Below are positions 1-8,407 of a stretch of DNA of 39,654 nucleotides, in pieces. The first letter of the stretch is position 1; every line of letters starts with the position of its first letter. The stretch lies in NCBI GenBank assembly GCA_028692975.1, contig JAQUWF010000020.1, positions 1-39,654 of the forward strand, in the 5' to 3' direction. The position numbers and the translations under genes were made by a program. Below the pieces are notes generated by a model. That model had not been told where the DNA came from. It searched no databases and worked only from the letters and a program-made list of their open reading frames with translations. The stretch comes from Lachnospiraceae bacterium (lineage in GTDB: Bacteria > Bacillota > Clostridia > Lachnospirales > Lachnospiraceae).

Positions 1-87
1 TTTCTGTAATTTTACATATTCCGATATTACATCTACGATATCGCTTTTCATCCTGATTTCTTCAATCAGATCATCGGAATAACGCAT
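1..87 (-). CDS. dnaG: DNA primase DnaG, N-terminal fragment
   Basis: Only the first 29 codons lie in the window; the rest continues past the left edge. The translation starts MRYSDDLIEEIRMKSDIVDV and goes on with ISEYVKLQK. This matches the start of bacterial DnaG, just before the CHC2-type zinc-binding domain. DnaG makes the RNA primers for lagging-strand replication. The ATG is preceded by a GGAGG ribosome binding site about 6 bases upstream. The gene lies 16 bp downstream of dgt on the same strand. The dgt-dnaG(-rpoD) order is known from many Firmicutes, so an rpoD-type sigma gene is expected outside the window (inference). The identification rests on a short stretch, but the sequence is characteristic. 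Confidence 0.85.
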   Translation of the reverse strand, partial: MRYSDDLIEEIRMKSDIVDVISEYVKLQK

Positions 88-103
88 TTACTTCCTCCAT
101 TAA

Positions 104-1114
104 TTAGTACTTCTCCCATGATTTGGGAATATAAATTTCCTGAAATTTCACAATAGAATACTGGTCGGTCATCCCCGATATATAGTCACATACCACACGC
201 TCGGGCTTCTCTCCACGTCTGGAGATCAGTTCGAAATATTCTTGAGACATTTTGTGCGGATGTTCAATATAATATTCATATAACTGTACCAGCATGCGCT
301 TTGCCTTGTCCTCTTCCTTTTTTGCCACCGGATTGCGGTATACGTGGGCAAACATAAACTGCCGCAGTTCCATCATGGCCTGGCCGATAGATTGGGACAT
401 AACAATAGCATCTTTCCCGGTAGAATTCCGGACGATATCATGGATAAAGGTATTGAGCCGCTCTCTGGTAGAATACCCCAGCAGACTGCGGAAATGCTCC
501 GGAATATCTTCTTCCGTGATAATGCCCGCCCGCTCAGCATCATCCATATCATGATGTATGTAGGATATCTTATCGCAGAGACGGACGATCTGACCTTCCA
601 ATGTGGCAGGTGAACCACTGGTCCGGTGATTTAAGATACCGTCCCGCACCTCCCATGTAAGATTTAGGCCCTCCCCGTTTTTTTCCAGGAGTTCTACCAC
701 GCGGATGCTCTGTTTATAATGGGCAAATCCTTCCGGGCATACACTGTTTAAGGCCGACTCCCCCGCATGTCCAAAGGGTGTGTGTCCCAGATCATGGCCT
801 AAAGCGATGGCCTCCACCAGGTCTTCATTGAGCATCAGAGCCTTGGCTATAGTCCTGGCTGTCTGGGATACTTCCAGCGTATGTGTCAGTCTGGTCCTGT
901 AATGATCTCCCTGTGGAGACAAAAAGACCTGTGTCTTATCCTTTAATCTTCGAAACGATTTGGAATGGACGATCCGATCCCGGTCCCGCTGGTACACCGT
1001 GCGAATATCACATTCCTCTTCCTTCACATCGCGACCTTTGGAAAAACGGCTGTAAGACGCGAAGGGACTTAAATTGTTTAATTCCCGTTCTTCTATATCT
1101 TCCCGAATCGTCAC
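104..1114 (-). CDS. dgt: dGTP triphosphohydrolase-like HD protein (Dgt)
   Basis: 336 residues starting at GTG. This start is chosen because GGAGG lies about 6 bases upstream and the protein then begins with TIREDIEERE, as Dgt-like proteins do. An upstream in-frame ATG would add 38 basic, non-conserved residues. The HD phosphohydrolase core is clear: HSKSFRRLKDKTQVF, then HYRTRLTHTLEVSQ, then the metal-binding GHDLGHTPFGHAGE. The family cleaves dGTP or other dNTPs to deoxynucleoside plus tripolyphosphate. It is cytoplasmic and thought to help control dNTP pools. Its place directly upstream of dnaG fits a link to replication. A TTGACA lies at 1143-1148 on the minus strand but has no good -10 at the right spacing, so the promoter is unresolved. 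Substrate preference cannot be read from sequence. Confidence 0.93.
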   Translation of the reverse strand: MTIREDIEERELNNLSPFASYSRFSKGRDVKEEECDIRTVYQRDRDRIVHSKSFRRLKDKTQVFLSPQGDHYRTRLTHTLEVSQTARTIAKALMLNEDLVEAIALGHDLGHTPFGHAGESALNSVCPEGFAHYKQSIRVVELLEKNGEGLNLTWEVRDGILNHRTSGSPATLEGQIVRLCDKISYIHHDMDDAERAGIITEEDIPEHFRSLLGYSTRERLNTFIHDIVRNSTGKDAIVMSQSIGQAMMELRQFMFAHVYRNPVAKKEEDKAKRMLVQLYEYYIEHPHKMSQEYFELISRRGEKPERVVCDYISGMTDQYSIVKFQEIYIPKSWEKY

Positions 1115-1227
1115 TGGACACCTCCATAGCGACAAAAATTTCCTGTCAATACTAATATTCTGTGTTTTTGTTGTATTTCCTTTTTTTTGATGATTTTTCT
1201 GCTTTACCGCCCTCTGGGCACATAACA

Positions 1228-1274
1228 CAAAAGGGAAGCAGTCCCCTCAGGCGAACCTGTAAGGACTGTTTCCC
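1228..1274 (-). terminator. Rho-independent terminator after gdhA
   Basis: Arms at 1233-1244 and 1263-1274 (GGGAAGCAGTCC against GGACTGTTTCCC, one G-T pair) enclose a smaller CAGG/CCTG hairpin. On the minus strand the hairpin is followed by TTTTGTGTT. It lies about 24 bases past the gdhA stop and before dgt, so it separates the two transcription units. Confidence 0.85.
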
Positions 1275-1297
1275 TATGATATTTATAATCAGATGAT

Positions 1298-2699
<1,402 letters not shown>

Positions 2700-2799
2700 C
2701 AATTTTCGCTTCGATTTGTTAAAGTGATGAAGTCTATTATGTTAAAGCGTATTTTTTCTTCCGCAATTTTACTTAATTATAATTATTTTCTGCTTATTC

Positions 2800-4023
2800 T
2801 TACAATACCTTTTGTCTGTAGCCTGCAAAGAATTCCTTCATCTTCTGCATGGCTTCTTCCAATTCAGTCAATCTCGGCAGATATACAATACGGAAATGAT
2901 CCGGCTCATGCCAGTTGAAACCGCCGCCATGCACGATCAGCACCTTCTTTTCTCTCAAAAAGTCAAGGGCAAACTGCTCGTCATTGACGATATCAAACCG
3001 CTTCACATCAATCTTCGGGAACATATAAAAAGCAGCCTTTGGTTTTACCACCGATAAGCCCGGTATATCGCAGATAGCCTGATAGGTAAAGTCACGCTGT
3101 CTCCTCACACGTCCGTTTGGTCCAGTATATTCATTCACGCTCTGATAACCGCCCAGTGCCGTCTGTACCACGGACTGTGCTGGTACGTTGGAGCAAAGAC
3201 GCATGGAAGAGAGCATCTTAATACCCTCGATCAGATCCTTCGCCATGGCTTTGTTGCCGGAAAGCACCATCCAGCCGATGCGGAAGCCTGCGATCATGTG
3301 AGACTTGGACAATCCGTTAAAGGTCACACAGAACAGATCCGGTGCCAGAGAAGCGATAGATGTGTGTACATTGCCATCCAGCAGCAGACGGTCATAGATT
3401 TCATCTGCAAAAATAATCAATTCATGCCGTCTTGCAATCTCTACGATCTGTTCCAGGACTTCCTTGGGATACAGGGCACCGGTGGGATTGTTTGGATTGA
3501 TGATAACAATACCCTTGGTGCGGTCTGTGATTTTCTTCTCAATATCATCCAGATCCGGATACCACTCTGACTGCTCATCGCAGATATAATGTACAGCCTT
3601 ACCACCAGCCAGATTAGCCGATGCGGTCCACAGTGGATAATCCGGCGACGGGATCAGTATCTCGTCCCCATTGTCCAGCAATGCGTTCATACACAGGGTA
3701 ATCAATTCGCTGGCTCCGTTTCCGGTGTAAATATCATTGATCGTCACATTGGGCAGGTTCTTCAGCTGCGCATACTGCATAATAGCCTTGCGAGCTGCAA
3801 AAACACCTTTGGAATTGGAATAGCCCTGGCTATCCCGCAGATTTGCCATCATATCGTTGATGACCTCCTGCGGTGCATTGAACCCAAAAGGTGCCGGATT
3901 ACCAATATTTAATTTTAATATATCCATGCCGTCTTCGATCATACGGTCCGCTTCGTCTACCACCGGCCCCCTGACATCATACAGTACATTATCTAATTTT
4001 GAAGATTTTTTAAAAGTTCTCAT
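2800..4023 (-). CDS. alaA: Pyridoxal-phosphate aminotransferase, AlaA type
   Basis: 407 residues, fold-type I class I/II aminotransferase. The likely reaction is alanine plus 2-oxoglutarate to pyruvate plus glutamate, in the cytoplasm. Motifs in order are LKLNIGNPAPFGF near the N-terminus, GNGASELI, the substrate/PLP region PSPDYPLWTA, INPNNPTGALY, FADEIYDRLL, and the Schiff-base lysine in NGLSKSHMIAGFRIGW. Length and motif wording match AlaA (YfbQ) more than aspartate aminotransferases, but activity on other amino acids is possible. The ATG is preceded by GGGAG. It has its own extended -10 promoter. No strong hairpin follows the stop, so some transcription may run on into the gdhA promoter region. 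Confidence 0.9.
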   Translation of the reverse strand: MRTFKKSSKLDNVLYDVRGPVVDEADRMIEDGMDILKLNIGNPAPFGFNAPQEVINDMMANLRDSQGYSNSKGVFAARKAIMQYAQLKNLPNVTINDIYTGNGASELITLCMNALLDNGDEILIPSPDYPLWTASANLAGGKAVHYICDEQSEWYPDLDDIEKKITDRTKGIVIINPNNPTGALYPKEVLEQIVEIARRHELIIFADEIYDRLLLDGNVHTSIASLAPDLFCVTFNGLSKSHMIAGFRIGWMVLSGNKAMAKDLIEGIKMLSSMRLCSNVPAQSVVQTALGGYQSVNEYTGPNGRVRRQRDFTYQAICDIPGLSVVKPKAAFYMFPKIDVKRFDIVNDEQFALDFLREKKVLIVHGGGFNWHEPDHFRIVYLPRLTELEEAMQKMKEFFAGYRQKVL

Positions 4024-4051
4024 AATTACACTCCCTTCTGTCTGCAGAATA

Positions 4052-4060
4052 ATTATAGCA
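4052..4060 (-). promoter_or_regulatory. Extended -10 promoter of the aminotransferase gene
   Basis: Minus strand reads TGCTATAAT, with the TATAAT at 4052-4057, about 30 bases upstream of the ATG. No good -35 is present, which is common for extended -10 promoters. Confidence 0.6.
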
Positions 4061-4201
4061 TTGCTTTATTCTACCACCGCGTTAAATAAAGTGCAACCAA
4101 GTACTTATTGCATTTCCTGTTCTTACTATTGCATTTTGTGCTGCTTTCAGCCAAATGTGCTTCCGTGCAGGCACGGGTCCGCTTGGTTCATTGCAAACCA
4201 C

Positions 4202-4230
4202 AAAAAGAGACAGGACTTCATGTCCTGCCT
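4202..4230 (-). terminator. Terminator after the L,D-transpeptidase gene
   Basis: Minus strand GGCAGGAC-ATGAA-GTCCTGTC followed by TCTTTTTG, directly downstream of the stop at 4247. A smaller CCGTG/CACGG hairpin lies further downstream near 4164-4178; its role is unclear. Confidence 0.8.
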
Positions 4231-4246
4231 CCCCGATTATTTATTA

Positions 4247-6832
4247 TCATACATTCGGATCTGTTGGATCCCAGTTCTGACTTGCCGGAATCTTGATTCC
4301 TGCCGGTTTTGCCAGAGGCTGCGCACAAGAGTCTGAAATATATACTCTTGTACCGGAACTGCAATTGTCATAAATCCACTTTGCATCACGTACATTCAGT
4401 CGAATACATCCATGTGATGCCGGTGAACCTAACATATTATAAGCTCCTGCACTAAGATTGTAACTGGTCGTATTGCTTCCTGCTACAGAATGGAACCATA
4501 TGCCATTTACAACATGTGAACAATACTGTCCCCAGGAAGGTCCCATAAGTTCGTGCCAGCGTTCCTGTCTGCCGATGCTAAATGTTCCGGTCGGTGTCGG
4601 TGTGCTTGCCAGGCCAACAGAACAGCGAAGCGCCTTTACAGGAACTGTATATTTACCAGTACTCATATCTTTCGCATAAATCGTAACCACACAGGTTCTG
4701 CGATTAACGGTGATATAATATCCAGCCCTCTTCTGTGCTGTTGACAACTTACTGGTGACATCCTGCAAGATTACGCCGGAAGCATTTACATACATCTTGT
4801 AACCATCCAGATTATACCAGCCTTCGTTTAACTTAGACCATGCACCGGAAGCATTTAAGTAGTATAATTTTCCATCGATCTTCTCGAGAGAATCTGCAAC
4901 CATTGCACCATTGCTTCTCAGATAATACCATGCACTGCCATCCCATACCCAGCCGGTCTGCATAGCGCCATTGCCCGGTAACAGATAATACCATGTACCA
5001 CCCAGATGATTCCAGCCCTGTGCCATTTTTCCGTTGCTGTTCAGGTAATACCATTTGCCGCCTACCTTTTCCCAACCGATAGCCATTGCACCGTTGCTCT
5101 CCAGGTAATACCATGCTCCGCCTTCAAACAACCAGCCAGTCCTCATAGCACCGTTGCCTGGCGTCAGATAATACCATTTGCCGCCAACACTCTTCCAGCC
5201 TTCAGCCATAGCGCCGTTGCTGTTCAGGTAGTACCGTGCACCTCCAACACTTGCCCAACCGGTCACTCTTGCTCCACTGCTGTTCATGTAGTACCATGTA
5301 CCATCAAGACTGAGCCATCCGGTCCTCATACCACCATTACCAGGTGTCAGATAATACGTTGCACCCCAGATGTTTGTCCAGCCCTCTGCCATAGCACCAT
5401 TGCTCTTAAGGAAGTACCATGTCCTGCCAATCTGTAACCAGCCAGTCTTCATGATGCCGCTTTTCTCTACAAAATACCAGGTTTTTCCATCTAATATCCA
5501 CTGATTTGTAGCCATCTTGCCGTCATCTTTTAACCAATACCATTTTCCGCTTGAGTATACCCACCGATTGACTGCCATTTTGCCGTCTTCAAGCAGATAA
5601 TACCATGCTCCCTCATATAGCAACCACTGATTTGTCTTAATGGAGCCATCATTGTTCATCACATACCAGTTTCCGTCTGAAGTTTTATTCCAGCCCGCGG
5701 TCAGCATAACACCTTTTTCATTAAAGTAGAAATATTGCTTATATACGGTTTGAAGGCCCTTCAGCATTTTTCCGTCTGCACCGGCATAATACCATTTGCC
5801 GTCTACCTTCACCCATGTATTTTTCAAATAAGAACCATTTTCAAAATAATACAGTCCGTCACCGATCTCCTGCAAACCATCCTTCGCTTCAACAACACCG
5901 GATGCGTTAACCCACACCATAACACCCTCTGGATTTTCCACCCATGCGGAAACTACTAATTTGCCGTCTGTACCGTAGTACTGATCTTTAGCCCAGTTGG
6001 ATACTGTATAAGTACCATCTGCGTTAAAGAAGTATGTACCTGCATCTGCTGCATCTACAACATCTTTATCCGTAATAACCTGTTGTCCTTCCTTTGTAGC
6101 AGGGTCAACAACATGACCATCTGCATCCAGTAAAACAAGTTTTTTGTCCGCATTGCGAACCCATTTTAATGTAACAATGTTTCCATTTGCATCTACATAA
6201 ACTGGTTTCTGATCTTTATCCTGAATCCACTTGGATACAACAATGTTACCATTCTCGTCTACGTAAACCGGTTTGCTGTCTTTCTCAAGCCACTTGGATA
6301 CAGACACATGGCCATCAGCATCTACGTATACATCCTTGCCATCTTTCGTTACCCACTCGTCTGTCGCCATCAAGCCTGTCGAACCCAGATAAACATTGCC
6401 ATCTCCATCGTTTATCCACTCATCCGTCACCGGGAGACCGACTTTGCTTCCTTCTATTGTCGGATCATTATCGCTGTCTGTGGCAGGTGTGAAATAGTAA
6501 TAACCATCTTTATAATCTGAGTTTTCTGGCATCTCAATATACTGAAGACCAGTTTCCATATATCCATCTTTATCGGTAGCATAAAGAAGTTTGTCATTTT
6601 CATCCACTATCACAGCCAAAACCAATGGCGCGAAGGAATCATCATCCATTTTCTGATAATAGCGCCATTTACCTTCTTCCAGTTTCCAGCCTTCTTCTGT
6701 AGTCTGGCTGTCAGCATGCATTTCAACAGTTGTTACTTCTTCTTTAACAGCGTCCCTGACACTGGCATTGACTGTCAGCGGCATGGAAAGACACATAACC
6801 ATCGCTAATGCGAGTAACAATTTTTTCCTCAC
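4247..6832 (-). CDS. Secreted L,D-transpeptidase with cell-wall-binding repeats
   Basis: 861 residues with a signal peptide (MRKKLLLALAMVMCLSMPL, probable cleavage after VNA). Residues about 130-240 hold short repeats of the VYVDADGHVSVSKW type. Residues about 280-700 hold many 20-22 residue units of the GWYYLNSNGAMAEGW type (choline/glucan-binding repeat family). The C-terminal about 125 residues form a YkuD-type L,D-transpeptidase domain with the catalytic set GIWFH and SHGCIRLN (Cys809). Such enzymes form 3-3 peptidoglycan crosslinks or attach proteins to the wall. The repeats probably hold it on the surface; their ligand is not known from sequence. The start is GTG, preceded by AGGAGG. 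It has its own promoter and terminator. The adjacent LicC-like gene raises the possibility that the repeats bind phosphocholine (inference). Confidence 0.93.
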   Translation of the reverse strand: MRKKLLLALAMVMCLSMPLTVNASVRDAVKEEVTTVEMHADSQTTEEGWKLEEGKWRYYQKMDDDSFAPLVLAVIVDENDKLLYATDKDGYMETGLQYIEMPENSDYKDGYYYFTPATDSDNDPTIEGSKVGLPVTDEWINDGDGNVYLGSTGLMATDEWVTKDGKDVYVDADGHVSVSKWLEKDSKPVYVDENGNIVVSKWIQDKDQKPVYVDANGNIVTLKWVRNADKKLVLLDADGHVVDPATKEGQQVITDKDVVDAADAGTYFFNADGTYTVSNWAKDQYYGTDGKLVVSAWVENPEGVMVWVNASGVVEAKDGLQEIGDGLYYFENGSYLKNTWVKVDGKWYYAGADGKMLKGLQTVYKQYFYFNEKGVMLTAGWNKTSDGNWYVMNNDGSIKTNQWLLYEGAWYYLLEDGKMAVNRWVYSSGKWYWLKDDGKMATNQWILDGKTWYFVEKSGIMKTGWLQIGRTWYFLKSNGAMAEGWTNIWGATYYLTPGNGGMRTGWLSLDGTWYYMNSSGARVTGWASVGGARYYLNSNGAMAEGWKSVGGKWYYLTPGNGAMRTGWLFEGGAWYYLESNGAMAIGWEKVGGKWYYLNSNGKMAQGWNHLGGTWYYLLPGNGAMQTGWVWDGSAWYYLRSNGAMVADSLEKIDGKLYYLNASGAWSKLNEGWYNLDGYKMYVNASGVILQDVTSKLSTAQKRAGYYITVNRRTCVVTIYAKDMSTGKYTVPVKALRCSVGLASTPTPTGTFSIGRQERWHELMGPSWGQYCSHVVNGIWFHSVAGSNTTSYNLSAGAYNMLGSPASHGCIRLNVRDAKWIYDNCSSGTRVYISDSCAQPLAKPAGIKIPASQNWDPTDPNV

Positions 6833-6864
6833 AATACTTTCCTCCTATTTTCCTTATTACCATT

Positions 6865-6893
6865 AATTTACTACAAATTTATCCACATTACAA
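6865..6893 (-). promoter_or_regulatory. Promoter of the L,D-transpeptidase gene
   Basis: Minus strand TTGTAA (6888-6893), 17 bp, TAAATT (6865-6870), about 33 bases before the GTG start. Just upstream, a 7-bp inverted repeat (ACTTAAC/GTTAAGT, 6928-6955) overlaps the end of the lipoprotein gene and could be a weak terminator or an operator. Confidence 0.55.
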
Positions 6894-6945
6894 CCCAATT
6901 ACCGAAAAGAATCAGAATTTAAGATAAACTTAACAAATGCAATAT

Positions 6946-7443
6946 TTAGTTAAGTTCTGGGTCTTCCCACGGACCTTCCGGCGCTTCTGTCGGCGTTGCC
7001 TCAGGTGTATCCGTCGGCGTCGGCGTCTCTGTCTCTTGTGCAGCAGCCTCTGCATCGGCCTTCTCTTTGGCAGCCTTTGCTTCCGCCTCTGCCTTTGCTT
7101 TTGCCTCAGCAGCCGCCTTCTCCTCAGCTTCTTTTTTCGCTTTCTCCTCGGCTTCCTTTTTTGCCTTCTCTTCCGCTTCTTTTTTGGCTTTTTCTGCCGC
7201 TTTCTTTTCTTCTACCAGTTTCTTTGTCCCGGGCATCGTTTCCACCACATTGGTCAGTTTCGCCAGTGGAAGCAGCGCACTCTGCTCCGTTCCTTCTATC
7301 ACAACAGGCGTAATAGCCGCCACATTTTCCACCGTCGGTGTAGTTGTGACTGTATTTTCCGCCGTTTCCCCCTTTGTTCCCCCGCAAGCCGTAAGCACAA
7401 ACGCCATCGCCACAGGTATCAAACACAGCATCTTTCTCTTCAT
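6946..7443 (-). CDS. Lipoprotein with Lys/Glu/Ala-rich helix and Pro/Thr tail
   Basis: 165 residues. The ATG at 7443 is chosen; an upstream GTG lies inside the AGGTGGAG ribosome binding site. The lipoprotein signal is MKRKMLCLIPVAMAFVLTAC, with Cys20 as the lipid-modified residue. After about 50 ordinary residues comes a repeat of the unit AEEKAKKE, then Ala/Lys/Glu-rich sequence, predicted to form a long charged helix. The C-terminus is a Pro/Thr/Glu-rich tail (TPTPTDTPEATPTEAPEGP) that looks unstructured. No enzymatic domain is recognisable. The likely role is a membrane-anchored spacer or wall-contacting protein (inference). It lies 113 bp upstream of the L,D-transpeptidase gene on the same strand and shares a divergent promoter region with the cytidylyltransferase-like gene. 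The repetitive sequence creates long open frames on the other strand that are not genes. Confidence 0.85.
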   Translation of the reverse strand: MKRKMLCLIPVAMAFVLTACGGTKGETAENTVTTTPTVENVAAITPVVIEGTEQSALLPLAKLTNVVETMPGTKKLVEEKKAAEKAKKEAEEKAKKEAEEKAKKEAEEKAAAEAKAKAEAEAKAAKEKADAEAAAQETETPTPTDTPEATPTEAPEGPWEDPELN

Positions 7444-7467
7444 AATATACTCCACCTTTCAAAACAA

Positions 7468-7496
7468 ATCTTACCGTCTTTTACAAATACTGTCAA
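7468..7496 (-). promoter_or_regulatory. Promoter of the lipoprotein gene
   Basis: Minus strand TTGACA (7491-7496), 17 bp, TAAGAT (7468-7473), about 25 bases before the ATG. The -35 is perfect and lies 9 bp from the -35 of the divergent promoter. Confidence 0.85.
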
Positions 7497-7505
7497 CCGC
7501 TTTTC

Positions 7506-7534
7506 TTGACAATACGCCTTCTTTGTTCTACACT
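7506..7534 (+). promoter_or_regulatory. Promoter of the LicC-like gene
   Basis: Plus strand TTGACA (7506-7511), 17 bp, TACACT (7529-7534), about 60 bases before the ATG. It is back to back with the lipoprotein promoter. A TATAAT at 7563-7568 has no matching -35. Confidence 0.75.
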
Positions 7535-7594
7535 CCTTCTATGTCTTGAAACCACCTATACATATAATAGAAAGAAATAAAAAAGGAGTCAGCC

Positions 7595-8338
7595 ATGTAC
7601 ACAGCATCAAACAAAGTAGACAACGCCATCATCCTGGCCGCAGGTTTTTCTTCCCGCTTTGCCCCGCTCTCCAAGACCATTCCCAAAGGACTCTTGAAAG
7701 TCCGCGGTGAGATTCTCATTGAGCGGCAGATCGAACAGATACTGGCTGCCGGCATTCCCGCTGTCTATGTGGTCACCGGCTATAAGAAAGAATCCTTCGC
7801 CTATCTGGCGGAGAAATATCCTGCCGTTTTGTTAATAGAAAATAGAGATTACGCCTCCCGCAACAATAATTCCTCTATCTACGCAGCGCGACAGGTACTG
7901 GGGAACAGTTATATCTGCTCATCCGATAATTATTTTACGGAAAATGTTTTTGTCTCCAGCGTTTCAGACTCCTACTATTCCGCAATCTATACGGACGGTC
8001 CCACCGATGAATACTGCCTGACCTGCGACGAAAACGGTCGTATCACACAGGTGACCATCGGCGGAGCAGATGCCTGGTATATGCTTGGTCACACCTTCTG
8101 GAACCGTGACTTTTCCCGGCAATTCCTCACCTATCTGGAGCCTGCCTACGCGGATCCTGCCACAGCCGGCTGGTACTGGGAAAATATCTATATGGAACAT
8201 CTGGATACACTGGACATGCGGATAAAAAAATATCCGTCCCATGTGATTATGGAATTTGATAATCTGGATGAATTGTGTCTGTTTGATACCGGCTATTGCA
8301 AATACCGTGACACCCTGGATCTGAATGATCTTCCATGA
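7595..8338 (+). CDS. LicC-like sugar/choline-phosphate nucleotidyltransferase
   Basis: 247 residues, a complete single-domain nucleotidyltransferase. The N-terminal nucleotide-binding loop is AIILAAGFSSRFAPLSKTIP followed by KGLL. Then come GEILIERQIEQILAAGI and VVTGYKKESFAYL. The region NNNSSIYAARQVLGNSYICS then SDNYF closely resembles LicC, the CTP:phosphocholine cytidylyltransferase that makes CDP-choline. A sugar-phosphate nucleotidyltransferase remains possible. AAAGGAG precedes the ATG. It is the only plus-strand gene in the left half and is divergent from the lipoprotein/L,D-transpeptidase pair, whose repeats belong to a family that includes choline-binding modules. No choline kinase or phosphocholine transferase is seen in the window. 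Substrate is inferred from similarity. Confidence 0.82.
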   Translation: MYTASNKVDNAIILAAGFSSRFAPLSKTIPKGLLKVRGEILIERQIEQILAAGIPAVYVVTGYKKESFAYLAEKYPAVLLIENRDYASRNNNSSIYAARQVLGNSYICSSDNYFTENVFVSSVSDSYYSAIYTDGPTDEYCLTCDENGRITQVTIGGADAWYMLGHTFWNRDFSRQFLTYLEPAYADPATAGWYWENIYMEHLDTLDMRIKKYPSHVIMEFDNLDELCLFDTGYCKYRDTLDLNDLP

Positions 8339-8347
8339 GAAAATCTA

Positions 8348-8386
8348 AAACGCCTGCCCTCCCCATAAAAAAGGAGGCAGGCGTTT
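8348..8386. terminator. Bidirectional terminator between convergent genes
   Basis: Arms AAACGCCTGCC and GGCAGGCGTTT plus an inner TCC/GGA, with one bulged C. The hairpin lies between the plus-strand LicC-like gene and the minus-strand antiporter gene and has T-rich flanks on both strands. Confidence 0.85.
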
Positions 8387-8407
8387 ATGCCGAACCAAAC
8401 TATCTTT

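Noticed and set aside
1143-1148. TTGACA as the dgt promoter -35
   Set aside because: No acceptable -10 is found 16-18 bp downstream; the only candidate would overlap the ribosome binding site.
4164-4178. Small CCGTG/CACGG hairpin upstream of the aminotransferase promoter
   Set aside because: It is too short, with no T run, to call a terminator or repeat element.
4800-5700. Regular repeats that could suggest a CRISPR or tandem DNA array
   Set aside because: The periodicity follows codons of the protein repeat and the units vary, so it is coding repeat sequence.
7067-7549. Plus-strand open frames of 105-190 codons opposite the lipoprotein gene
   Set aside because: They are shadows of the Lys/Glu/Ala repeat read backwards, are Ser/Phe/Ala- or Arg/Leu-rich low complexity, and lack a ribosome binding site.
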